Positions 7,422-14,526 of a DNA stretch of 19,771 nucleotides are shown one piece after another. Below the pieces are notes generated by a model, which had not been told where the DNA came from, did no database searches, and saw only the letters and a program-made list of their open reading frames with translations. The translations under genes and the position numbers were made by a program. The number at the start of each line of letters is the position of its first letter. Within the stretch, counting starts at the first letter, position 1. The stretch comes from JAZKIX01 sp040384645 (GTDB taxonomy: Bacteria > Pseudomonadota > Gammaproteobacteria > Burkholderiales > Burkholderiaceae_D), in the NCBI GenBank assembly GCA_040384645.1, contig JAZKIX010000081.1:1-19771 (forward strand), in the 5' to 3' direction.

Positions 7422-9818
7422 ATGCGCTTCCGCAGCCTAGAAAGTCGCATCGCCACGGTATTTCTGGTCTTGATTTTGGTGATTCAAGTAGTCAGCTTTA
7501 TCGCCATTCGCGCCGGCATCGACGCCAATGCACGTGCTGCCATCGGTAATGAACTGGCGATTGGTGAGCGGGTGTTTCGCAAGCTGCTGGAACAAAATGC
7601 CGAAAAACTGACCCAGAGCGCACGCTTGCTGGCGGCCGATTACGGCTTTCGCCAGGCGATTAGCACCGACGACCGCGAAACCATCGAAACCGCGCTCGAC
7701 AATCACGGCCAGCGCATCAATGCCTCGCTGACGATGCTGGTCAGCTCGGACCGCAGCATCAAGGCCGCCACCACCAAACACGTTTCGCCGGCCTTGCTCA
7801 AGCTGGTCTTGCAATTAGTCGACCAGACTGAAGAAAATGGTGGCGCCAGCGGTACCGCCATCGTCGATAACCTGCCCTACCAAATCGTGGCGGTGCCGGT
7901 CAAGGCGCCGATTACCATCGGCTGGGTGTTGATGGCTTTTCCGATTGACGACAAACTGGCGGTCGACATGCGCGAACTGTCGTCGCTGCAGGTCTCGATC
8001 TTGACCCGCAATGAAGAAGGGCGCTGGCGCTCGATTGCGTCGACCTTGCTGGCGCCCGAGCTTGCTAGCCTGCTCGGTCAGTTGCAAGCGGCGCCCAGTG
8101 CGCCGCCGGTCTCGTTCGACTTGAATATGGCCGGTAGTGAATTTAGCGCGCGGCTGCTGCCCTTGGGCAAGGATGCTGGACAAATTGCCAGCGTGTTATT
8201 GCAACGGTCAATCAGTGAAGCCATCGGGCCCTATCGCCAGTTGCAATTGATCTTGCTCATCCTGACCGGCTTGGGCATTGCGCTTGGCGTGGCCGGCAGT
8301 ATCTTGACCGCCAAACGCATCGCCCAGCCGCTGCGTGCGCTGGCGGAAAGCGCCAAACAATTGGGCACCGGTAACTATCAAGGACGGATCGACATCCAGC
8401 GCGACGATGAAATCGGCGCCCTCGGCAAAGCCTTCGACCATATGCAAGACGGCATCGCCAAGCGCGAAATTGAAATCCGCCGGCTGGCGTATTGGGATAG
8501 TTTGACCAATTTGCCTAACCGCGCCCAGTTCGTTACCGTCTTGGACGAAGCGTTGATGCAGGCACAAACGCACAGCACGGGACAGACCGGGCAGGGTTGT
8601 TATGTCTTGATGATGGATCTGGATCGCTTCAAGCATGTCAACGATGTGATGGGGCATGATTTTGGCGATGCGCTGCTATGCCAGGTGGCTTTGCGCCTGA
8701 CCCAGCAAATCGATGCCGGCCGGGCAACCGTGGCGCGTCTGGGCGGCGATGAATTCGCTATCTTGCTCGACCGTGCCGGCCTCGACGAGGCACGCCAACT
8801 GGCGGCCAAAATCATCCAGTCGCTGGAAATCCCGTTGTCGCTGGACGACCAGACCGTCGATCTCGGCGCTGGCCTGGGCATCGCCGGTTTCCCTGAGCAT
8901 GGCAACGATGCGGAAACCTTGCTCAGCCTGGCCGAAGTGGCGATGTACGCCGCCAAGCAACGCAGCAACGGTGCGGTAGTGTATGACCCGCTGATCGATA
9001 CCGCCAGCAAGCAAAGCCTGTCGATGCTGAGCGAATTACGCAGCGCCATCGATCGCAACGAATTCCGGCTCTACGTGCAGCCCAAACTGATGCTCGGCAC
9101 TGGCAAAGTGGTTGGGCTGGAATCGTTGGTGCGCTGGGAACATCCGGTCAAAGGCTTTATCTTCCCTGATAACTTCATCCCTTTTGCCGAGCAGACGGGC
9201 TTTATCCGCGTCCTCACGCGCTGGGTGCTGGAACAGTCGGCCATGCTGTGCCGCGACTTGAGCGCCCTCGGCCATCATTTAAAGGTATCGGTCAACCTGT
9301 CGACGCGAGATTTGCTGGATCAGGATTTGACCAATAAATTTGCCGATATACTGACCCGCTACCAGGTCGGCCCAGCCTCGTTTTGCCTGGAAATTACCGA
9401 AAGCGCCATCATGGACGATCCGGTGCGGGCGCAGCTAACCTTGGAAAAGCTGCACACAATGGGCGTTGATCTTTCGATCGACGATTTCGGTACCGGGTAT
9501 TCTTCCTTAGCCTACCTCAAGCGCCTGCCGGTCGATGAATTGAAAATCGACAAGTCATTCGTCTTGAATATGGAACTTGATGCCGAAGACAGCAAGATCG
9601 TCCGCTCCACCATCGATCTTGGCCACAATATGGGGCTGCGTGTAGTCGCGGAAGGCATCGAAAGCGAAGCAGTCTGGCATCTTTTGTCGGGCATGGGCTG
9701 CGACCAGGGTCAAGGTTACTTCATGAGTCGGCCAATGCCGGCTGACAAACTGGTAGGCTGGTTGGCGCAATGGCAGGCGCCGCAACATCGGGATGCAGCA
9801 CCAGAATTGATTAGATAG
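7422..9818 (+). CDS. Membrane HAMP-GGDEF-EAL cyclic-di-GMP protein
   Basis: A 798-aa inner-membrane sensor. Transmembrane helix 1 spans about residues 11-28, a periplasmic sensing region about 29-270, helix 2 about 273-295 and HAMP about 296-350 (KRIAQPLRALAESAKQLGTG). A GGDEF domain follows with LTNLPNRAQF near 365 and intact LGGDEF (441-445). The EAL domain has ESL at 567-569, EITES, DDFGTGYSSLAYLKRLP, LKIDKSF and AEGIES (Glu744). No RxxD inhibitory site precedes GGDEF. Both catalytic sites look complete, so it may make or degrade c-di-GMP depending on the periplasmic signal. The sensing region is not one I can name; it has a Cache-like look but no clear motif. It follows the cupredoxin gene at 27 bp, pointing to a joint function. 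Confidence 0.93.
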   Translation: MRFRSLESRIATVFLVLILVIQVVSFIAIRAGIDANARAAIGNELAIGERVFRKLLEQNAEKLTQSARLLAADYGFRQAISTDDRETIETALDNHGQRINASLTMLVSSDRSIKAATTKHVSPALLKLVLQLVDQTEENGGASGTAIVDNLPYQIVAVPVKAPITIGWVLMAFPIDDKLAVDMRELSSLQVSILTRNEEGRWRSIASTLLAPELASLLGQLQAAPSAPPVSFDLNMAGSEFSARLLPLGKDAGQIASVLLQRSISEAIGPYRQLQLILLILTGLGIALGVAGSILTAKRIAQPLRALAESAKQLGTGNYQGRIDIQRDDEIGALGKAFDHMQDGIAKREIEIRRLAYWDSLTNLPNRAQFVTVLDEALMQAQTHSTGQTGQGCYVLMMDLDRFKHVNDVMGHDFGDALLCQVALRLTQQIDAGRATVARLGGDEFAILLDRAGLDEARQLAAKIIQSLEIPLSLDDQTVDLGAGLGIAGFPEHGNDAETLLSLAEVAMYAAKQRSNGAVVYDPLIDTASKQSLSMLSELRSAIDRNEFRLYVQPKLMLGTGKVVGLESLVRWEHPVKGFIFPDNFIPFAEQTGFIRVLTRWVLEQSAMLCRDLSALGHHLKVSVNLSTRDLLDQDLTNKFADILTRYQVGPASFCLEITESAIMDDPVRAQLTLEKLHTMGVDLSIDDFGTGYSSLAYLKRLPVDELKIDKSFVLNMELDAEDSKIVRSTIDLGHNMGLRVVAEGIESEAVWHLLSGMGCDQGQGYFMSRPMPADKLVGWLAQWQAPQHRDAAPELIR

Positions 9819-9855
9819 AGGGGGTATGTGGCAAAACAACTCATATCCCGCAAGG

Positions 9856-9874
9856 TTTTAAAGGTGCTTTAAAA
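9856..9874 (+). terminator. AT-rich hairpin after the GGDEF-EAL gene
   Basis: A perfect 8-bp inverted repeat, TTTTAAAG-gtg-CTTTAAAA, begins 38 bp after the stop and runs directly into palindrome copy B. It is AT-rich and has no U tract after it on the forward strand, so terminator function is uncertain. It is the only hairpin of note in the 205-bp gap before the next gene. Confidence 0.25.
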
Positions 9875-9894
9875 ATACACGGGTGAGTATATTT
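9871..9894 (-). repeat. Dispersed palindrome, copy B
   Basis: On the reverse strand this reads AAATATACT-cacc-CGTGTATTTTT, matching the five-copy consensus. It lies 53 bp after the GGDEF-EAL stop and 130 bp before the next start. Confidence 0.7.
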
Positions 9895-10023
9895 ATACCC
9901 TAAATGCCGTTTGAGGGCTTGGCCGGCAAGCTCTGGCGAGATCGGAAAACCGCTGCGCCAAGGCGGAGCCAGATGCAATACCAGCCGCAGCTATCAGACC
10001 GAGCCTAGCAACAGGAGTGTGAA

Positions 10024-10716
10024 ATGTCCCATATCAATCCATCAAAAGCTGCATTTACTTCACTTGCCACCCCAGCGCAGTCGGCTGCGGATAAAGCCAA
10101 AGCAGGCAGTGCGGGTGGTGCATCCTTCAACACCGCATTTTCCGATTCGCTAAAACATGCCGTGGCCGATGCCAGCGGTCAGTCGGCCAGCGTCTCGCCA
10201 GATCGTGGCGCCGAACGCGCCGCTTACTTCGCCTCGGTCAAACCGGCTAGCGCCGAGGTGCAGGCAGCACGCGCCAACATTTTCGCCAACCCAACCTTTT
10301 TGTCCAATGGTGCGCAAGACAATGCGAGCATGAAACAAGCCTTGCGCGCCATTGATGTACTGGCCGATCCCGAGGCGCAAGCCCGGCTCGACCAGATTCG
10401 CGCCACCATGCTGACGCCATACGCCGGCGCACCCGGCCGGGCGATGGCGGCCAGTGAAATCCCTGATTTCGACGCCAGCGGCAATTACAGCATTCCCGGT
10501 TTCGGCCCGGCGCAAACCCCTTTGACGCAGCAACAAATGGACTTGTATAACGCCACCCGCAGCTCTGGCTTTGCCCCTGCCAAGCCAGCCGATTATCTGG
10601 CCATGCTTGGCATCGCGCCAGCCACACCACAGATACCGACGGCCTATTTGCCTAACCTGGGGCTGGATGTCGCTACTGTGAGCAATGCAACGCTGGACAG
10701 CAACAAGGATGCATAG
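10024..10716 (+). CDS. Unrecognised Ala-rich 230-aa protein
   Basis: I do not recognise this protein. It is 230 aa, rich in Ala, Ser, Pro and Gln, with no signal peptide and no membrane segment. Residues 1-55 look disordered (Ala/Lys/Ser/Gly). The middle (about 75-140) could be helical (VQAARANIFANPTFL, MKQALRAIDVLADPEAQARL). The C-terminal third has spaced Pro and Tyr (LTQQQMDLYNATRSSGF, YLAMLGIAPATP). A good AGGAG at 10012-10016 supports the ATG, and codon use matches neighbouring genes, so it is probably real. The 3' end overlaps the start of the RNase H gene by 8 bp, suggesting coupled translation. No function can be assigned. Confidence 0.75.
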   Translation: MSHINPSKAAFTSLATPAQSAADKAKAGSAGGASFNTAFSDSLKHAVADASGQSASVSPDRGAERAAYFASVKPASAEVQAARANIFANPTFLSNGAQDNASMKQALRAIDVLADPEAQARLDQIRATMLTPYAGAPGRAMAASEIPDFDASGNYSIPGFGPAQTPLTQQQMDLYNATRSSGFAPAKPADYLAMLGIAPATPQIPTAYLPNLGLDVATVSNATLDSNKDA

Positions 10717-11416
10717 CGCGTTGGACGTCAGCCCAATCAATGCGCCGATCCCATGTGACATCTTGTCCGCCATCGTCTACAAGGGCGAACTTGCCGCCAG
10801 CCAGCGCTTGGCGCGAGATCTTGCACTGTCGCCAGAAGACGCGTTGCGGCGCGTTCTATTGAAAATCGCAAAAAGCGATTCCTTACACGACCTGGTGACA
10901 CAACGTCAGGCGGTATTACGCCAGATCGCCACATCGGAAGCACGCCGCCAGCAAAACAGGACGCAAAAACAGGGTGAGCTGCAAGCGCGTCGACAGCTTA
11001 AACTGCGCCCCGACCCATCTGCCTGGTATGCCTGGTTCGACGGCGCAACCAATCCCAATCCCGGCAAGATGGGACTAGGCGCAGTACTGGAAAGCCCCGA
11101 TGGCATGCGGGTAGAAATCAGTCGCGCCGCAGGGCACGGCGATAGCAATGAGGCGGAGTATCTGGCCTTGATTGCGCTGCTGGACGCTGCGGTACTAGCC
11201 AAACCGCACAAGCTATTTGTCTTTGGCGATAGCCAGGTCGTGATCGACGATGTCAATCGGCTTCAACCCGCTGGCGTGCAATGTCTGCGGCCTTACCGTG
11301 AACGCGCCACCACACTGATGTCGGCGTTGCCATCGGCCACGCTGTGCTGGGTGCCACGCCATAAAAACAGCGCTGCCGACGCACTGTCGCAGCGGGCTTT
11401 GGAAATGCTTGCCTGA
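10709..11416 (+). CDS. RNase HI-like protein with an N-terminal extension
   Basis: A 235-aa protein. Residues 105-235 are a type 1 RNase H fold, which cuts the RNA strand of RNA-DNA hybrids. The catalytic acidic set is readable: Asp111 (AWFDGATNPNPG), Glu148 (SNEAEYLAL), Asp174 (VFGDSQVVID) and Asp224 (NSAADALSQRA), with His218 at the usual flexible-loop place. Residues 1-100 are an extension not found in rnhA; its Arg/Gln-rich helix (RQAVLRQIATSEARRQQN) could bind nucleic acid (inference). It belongs with the 'RNase HI / reverse transcriptase-like' accessory group rather than housekeeping rnhA. The ATG at 10709 overlaps the upstream stop; another in-frame ATG lies at 10685. There is no reverse transcriptase nearby. 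Confidence 0.85.
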   Translation: MHSALDVSPINAPIPCDILSAIVYKGELAASQRLARDLALSPEDALRRVLLKIAKSDSLHDLVTQRQAVLRQIATSEARRQQNRTQKQGELQARRQLKLRPDPSAWYAWFDGATNPNPGKMGLGAVLESPDGMRVEISRAAGHGDSNEAEYLALIALLDAAVLAKPHKLFVFGDSQVVIDDVNRLQPAGVQCLRPYRERATTLMSALPSATLCWVPRHKNSAADALSQRALEMLA

Positions 11417-11563
11417 CGATTGTCGGACGCAAAGAAATTCTGAATTTTTTCTGAAACGTAATCCTTGCGCTGGATTTATCCTTGCTTAAAACTTGTTGTG
11501 GCCTTACTGTGCTTTGCATAATTTTTGAGGTTCGATCTCATGAGCCACATTTTTGGAGATGAT

Positions 11564-12580
11564 GTGAAAAATTTGGCGATGGCTTTTTTGATAGTTACTT
11601 CAGCCTGTTTTGTCGCGTCCTGCGGCGGTGGCGGTGGCAGCGGCTCAGTCAATGGTGGTGGTTCTACTTTCACCGATCTCAAAGCGCGTGACGCCACCTT
11701 CAGTGCCGAAGCCGTACTCGATACCTGGCTGATGAAGGTAGACGCACACGGCGACAATTTTAATTTTTATCTGTACACGCCAGAAAACTACACGACTGCC
11801 GGAAATACCGCATATCCAGTCGTGATCGTCTTGCATGGCGACGACGGCAGCACAGCGGTTAGTCCGCAACTGACACCGCAATTATTGCGTCAGGGACCGC
11901 TTGCTCCGTTGGCCGTTTCAGACACGAAGCTGGACGCCGCTGCCAGACCGGCTTTAAATAGCCATATCCGCAATGCTTTTGTCATTTATCCAAAAATCCC
12001 CAAGGTCGAGCGAAATGGCCTGAGCGACCCGTTGGGTTACTGGAATCCCAATGCTATCAACAAGATCGTCGACTATGTATCGCAAAATTATCGGATCGAT
12101 AAGCAACGCCTGTACGTGACCGGCTTGAGCTTGGGAAGCTGGGGGACATTTCACTATGCCAGAACCAATCCAGACAAAGTGGCAGCCATTGCGCCGATCA
12201 GCGCGGGCTTGGAGCAAATGTGGGGCGGCGCCCAGTTGAAGGGCATGCCTATTTGGTTATTTCACAGCTTTAACGATCCTGTGGTATCGCTCAACAGCGC
12301 GATCGTACCAAGCCTCGCTACGCTGACCGCTGGCGTCGATTTCATGCAAGCCTATCCCCACCGCGATGGAAACAAGCAACTGCCGGCGCCAGGCGACTAC
12401 ACAGTGAGCTATAGCGACCAGGCGGGGCGTGGCCCGTGGAATTTAGGTAGCAGCAATGCTAGCGGGGTCATTAATTTCACGCTATATGCCGGTGGTGGAC
12501 ACAATGCGTGGGATCGTACCTATGCCAATAGTGCGATGTGGGACTGGATGTTTTCAAAGGTGAACACACGTTTGCAATAA
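11564..12580 (+). CDS. Lipoprotein alpha/beta hydrolase (carboxylesterase/peptidase type)
   Basis: A 338-aa secreted lipoprotein with a serine-hydrolase fold. The signal peptide MKNLAMAFLIVTSACFVAS ends at lipobox VASC (Cys20), followed by a glycine-rich tether. Catalytic triad candidates: Ser189 in GLSLGSWG, Asp238 in HSFNDPVV and His313 in GGGHNAWDRTY; the HGDDGS loop near 91 would build the oxyanion hole. The pattern resembles the predicted-peptidase/PHB-depolymerase-like esterases (COG4099 type); the substrate is unknown. GTG at 11564 is chosen because GGAG lies 5 nt upstream and it gives a normal lipoprotein signal. The ATG at 11540 (GAGG upstream) would add acidic SHIFGDD to the n-region and is the alternative. 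It stands alone, 147 bp after the RNase H gene. Confidence 0.85.
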   Translation: MKNLAMAFLIVTSACFVASCGGGGGSGSVNGGGSTFTDLKARDATFSAEAVLDTWLMKVDAHGDNFNFYLYTPENYTTAGNTAYPVVIVLHGDDGSTAVSPQLTPQLLRQGPLAPLAVSDTKLDAAARPALNSHIRNAFVIYPKIPKVERNGLSDPLGYWNPNAINKIVDYVSQNYRIDKQRLYVTGLSLGSWGTFHYARTNPDKVAAIAPISAGLEQMWGGAQLKGMPIWLFHSFNDPVVSLNSAIVPSLATLTAGVDFMQAYPHRDGNKQLPAPGDYTVSYSDQAGRGPWNLGSSNASGVINFTLYAGGGHNAWDRTYANSAMWDWMFSKVNTRLQ

Positions 12581-12641
12581 GGCGTAAATAGTAGGGTATG
12601 CGGGTAAATGGGTGTCCGCCCGCAGGTTTAAATTGGTTCTG

Positions 12642-12668
12642 AAAAAATACACGGGCCAGTATATTTTT
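12642..12668 (-). repeat. Dispersed palindrome, copy C
   Basis: On the reverse strand this reads AAATATACT-ggcc-CGTGTATTTTTT, matching the five-copy consensus. It lies 62 bp after the hydrolase stop and about 255 bp before the hsp20 start. Confidence 0.7.
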
Positions 12669-12896
12669 GCCGCAATCCGATTACGCAGCTCGTTTGGCGA
12701 TCGCGCTATGGATGTCCTGCATGCGGCAAGCTGCTTTCGGTTGATATTTCTCATGGCATCGCCTTGCGGCGGTCCTATCATGTTCAGGGGCGATCAGAAA
12801 CTGGTGCAAATCAGTTTCGTCATTCCGCCATTGCGTCATTGTCGTGAACAGCAATAAAAGCGACACGCCGGTGGCGCCCAATCATTGCGCCCCATC

Positions 12897-12923
12897 ATTC
12901 TTTCTCATTTAGAAGAGGTGAAT
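12897..12923 (+). promoter_or_regulatory. Possible RNA thermometer over the hsp20 ribosome binding site
   Basis: In RNA, AUUC (12897-12900) can pair with GAAU (12920-12923), and UUUCU (12901-12905) with the Shine-Dalgarno AGAGG (12914-12918). This gives a 9-bp stem with two U-G pairs, one bulged U and an 8-nt loop, ending one base before the ATG. Weak U-rich pairing with the Shine-Dalgarno is the design of fourU/ROSE-type thermometers, which often control small heat-shock genes. Seen by eye only; no folding energy was computed. Confidence 0.35.
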
Positions 12924-12924
12924 C

Positions 12925-13371
12925 ATGGCTAACAATTTAATGCGTTTCGACCCTTTTAGCGATATCGCTCGCTTTGAACCATTTCGCAATATTGACGAAC
13001 TATTCCGCGATTTTGCAATGATGCCGTCCATGCGCGGTGCTGAATCCCTGCAACGGATCAAGATGGATATATCCGAAACCGAGCAGGAATATCTGGTCAA
13101 GGCCGATATACCCGGCGTGCAAAAAGAAGATATCAAAGTCGCCATCGAGGGCAACCGGGTCTCGGTCAGTGCCGAAATCAAGGAAGAAAAAGAGTCAGGC
13201 GGTGCCGGCATATTGCGCAGCGAGCGCTTTTACGGCCAGCAATCGCGCAGCTTTATCTTGCCGCAGGAAGTGGACGACCAAATGGCGCAAGCTAAGTATG
13301 AAAACGGCGTCTTGGCGCTGACACTGCCAAAGAAAGCCGGCTCTACCAGCAAGCAATTGCAAGTGCAATAA
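12925..13371 (+). CDS. Small heat-shock protein, Hsp20 family
   Basis: A 148-aa ATP-independent chaperone that holds unfolding proteins in the cytoplasm. The N-terminal arm (1-40, MRFDPFSDIARFEPFRNIDE) is typical of class A bacterial Hsp20. The alpha-crystallin domain spans about 42-135, with IKMDISETEQEYLVKADIPG and the closing A-x(n)-GVL signature YENGVLALTLPKK. The C-terminal tail is short and its I-x-I anchor is not clear (KQLQVQ). GAGGTG lies just upstream of the ATG and may be masked by the leader hairpin. It is monocistronic by context. Confidence 0.93.
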   Translation: MANNLMRFDPFSDIARFEPFRNIDELFRDFAMMPSMRGAESLQRIKMDISETEQEYLVKADIPGVQKEDIKVAIEGNRVSVSAEIKEEKESGGAGILRSERFYGQQSRSFILPQEVDDQMAQAKYENGVLALTLPKKAGSTSKQLQVQ

Positions 13372-13711
13372 GCTAGCGGTTGCAAGGTACTGGGTCTGGG
13401 CGGCGCGTGACCTTCTATTGGATAGTCGCGCGCTTTGCCAAAGAAGAACAACCAAACTAAAACTAACTAAAAAAACAAGCGAACGGCTCGTGCCCCGCAG
13501 TCGCAGTGACTTCACAATCCCTGGTGCATCAATTCAAACAAAAATAGAGGTCGGTCTGTACCAGCGTCTGGCAAAATAGCAACGCGACATGGCAAAATCG
13601 CATGTATTTTGTGTGGTCGGCCGTATTTTTTAATGCCCGTTCTGTCGTACTGTCTGCTGCACTGTCTGCTTTACCTGTCTTCCCTTCGACGCCACCGGTA
13701 AAAGGTTCTTC
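13372..13711. other. Intergenic region with a terminator-like hairpin and short direct repeats
   Basis: These 340 bp hold no convincing gene. A stem GCGCG/CGCGC (13403-13431), with inner CTAT/ATAG pairing and only a short T run after it, may end hsp20 transcription. TGGCAAAATAGCA (13569-13581) and TGGCAAAATCGCA (13590-13602) are a direct repeat with 21-bp phasing. ACTGTCTGCT occurs twice between about 13645 and 13668. Either repeat could be a regulator site for the VOC gene or chance. Confidence 0.3.
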
Positions 13712-14104
13712 ATGAAATTTGCTTACACCATTGCGTATGTCCCTGATGTCGCCGCTTCTCTGGATTTTTTTGAACACGCCTTCGGCTTGAAACGCCGTTT
13801 TTTGCACGAGTCGGGCACGTATGGCGAACTCGATACCGGCGAAACGACGCTAGCCTTTGCGGCGCTTGCACTGGGTGAGATGCATTTTCCTGCTGGCTTT
13901 GTCGCCGCCAGCCGTTCAGAACATCCACTGGGAATGGAGATCGCATTCGTTACCTCCGACGTGTCTACCGCCCATATCAAGGCCGTCGCGGCAGGCGCAA
14001 TCTCGCTCAATGAACCCGAAATCAAGCCCTGGGGACAGCTCGTGTCCTATGTGCGCTGCCCGGACGGCACGCTGGTCGAATTGTGTTCGCCGATGGCGAC
14101 GTAG
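13712..14104 (+). CDS. VOC/glyoxalase-fold protein
   Basis: A 130-aa protein of the vicinal-oxygen-chelate superfamily: two beta-alpha-beta-beta-beta halves, starting MKFAYTIAYVPDVAASLDFFEHAFGLKRRF and with second half GMEIAFVTSDVSTAHIKAVAAGA. The final DGTLVELCSP holds the usual late Glu ligand; the early His is replaced (AYTIAYVPD), so metal binding is uncertain. The family covers glyoxalase I-like enzymes, dioxygenases and resistance proteins, and the substrate cannot be told. AAAAGG lies about 9 nt before the ATG. No operon partner. Confidence 0.85.
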   Translation: MKFAYTIAYVPDVAASLDFFEHAFGLKRRFLHESGTYGELDTGETTLAFAALALGEMHFPAGFVAASRSEHPLGMEIAFVTSDVSTAHIKAVAAGAISLNEPEIKPWGQLVSYVRCPDGTLVELCSPMAT

Positions 14105-14259
14105 TTGGACTTATAGAAAGAAGGCAGCGTGTTTCGGTTGCTGCGCGCGCGGCGCACTCTATTTTTGTATCGCTATCCAACACCGCAGTTGCGGTATTGA
14201 CCGGATCGCGTCTTGGCAATTTGTGAGCACAACATCTGAAAATAACGTCGATTTTCGCT

Positions 14260-14284
14260 CCCTCTGCCCGCTTGCGGGAGAGGG
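14260..14284. repeat. GC-rich dispersed hairpin
   Basis: CCCTCT-G-CCCGC-TT-GCGGG-AGAGGG folds into an 11-bp stem with one bulged G, followed by TTGGGGAGAGGGTG. This sequence type (CCCTCTCCC..GCGGGAGAGGG) recurs between genes in many unrelated proteobacteria, usually near 3' ends. It may act as a terminator for the VOC gene. Confidence 0.6.
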
Positions 14285-14441
14285 TTGGGGAGAGGGTGGT
14301 AGCGCCTTGTCACACTTTTTGGATGTACCGGTTATTGAAGCTATGAGCTGCCGTGAGTCATGGCTAGTAGTCCATAATTCGATATAAGTTGGGGGGTATA
14401 GTCACAAATATATGCCGACCGCAGGTATTCATTGAGTCTTT

Positions 14442-14465
14442 AAATATACTGCCATGAGTATAAAA
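14442..14465 (+). repeat. Dispersed palindrome, copy D (diverged)
   Basis: AAATATACT-gcca-TGAGTATAAAAT. The left arm is identical to the other copies and the right arm is diverged, yet it still pairs as TATACT/AGTATA. It lies 11 bp from the terminator stem of the reverse-strand gene, between convergent 3' ends. Confidence 0.6.
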
Positions 14466-14476
14466 TTTCTCAGAAA

Positions 14477-14510
14477 GCCGTCCACAGATGCGCAGTGTGA
14501 TGTGGACGGC
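14477..14510 (-). terminator. Terminator of the phosphofructokinase gene
   Basis: A perfect 10-bp stem, GCCGTCCACA/TGTGGACGGC, with a 14-nt loop lies 17 bp after the stop on the reverse strand. TTTCTGAGAAATTTT follows on that strand. The stem is strong and the T tract imperfect; position and symmetry support rho-independent termination. Confidence 0.7.
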
Positions 14511-14526
14511 TCACGACAAACGTCAA

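Larger units (their letters stand above)
12581..12924. other. Intergenic region before hsp20
   Basis: These 344 bp hold no gene I can support. Near the left end a weak stem TGCGGG/CCCGCA (12599-12624) might end hydrolase transcription. Palindrome copy C is at 12642-12668. CCCCAT at 12890-12895 resembles a heat-shock sigma-32 -10 box, but no CTTGAA lies at the right distance. The last 27 bp form the possible RNA thermometer listed separately. Confidence 0.4.
14105..14526. other. Convergent intergenic region rich in hairpins
   Basis: These 422 bp lie between the 3' ends of the VOC gene and the phosphofructokinase gene. I see no gene. From left to right: a small perfect hairpin ACCGCA-gt-TGCGGT (14182-14195), the GC-rich dispersed hairpin (14260-14284), palindrome copy D (14442-14465) and the terminator of the reverse gene (14477-14510), the last three listed separately. 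Confidence 0.5.

Noticed and set aside
10709..11416. A retron or reverse-transcriptase system around the RNase H-like gene
   Set aside because: No YxDD-type reverse transcriptase domain or msr/msd-like structure was seen nearby.
12840..12900. A sigma-32 heat-shock promoter for hsp20
   Set aside because: CCCCAT is present, but no CTTGAA-like -35 lies at the right distance.
13857..14387. A 176-codon forward frame overlapping the VOC gene and the following gap
   Set aside because: It runs in another frame through the VOC gene and then through the repeat hairpin; no domain or ribosome site.
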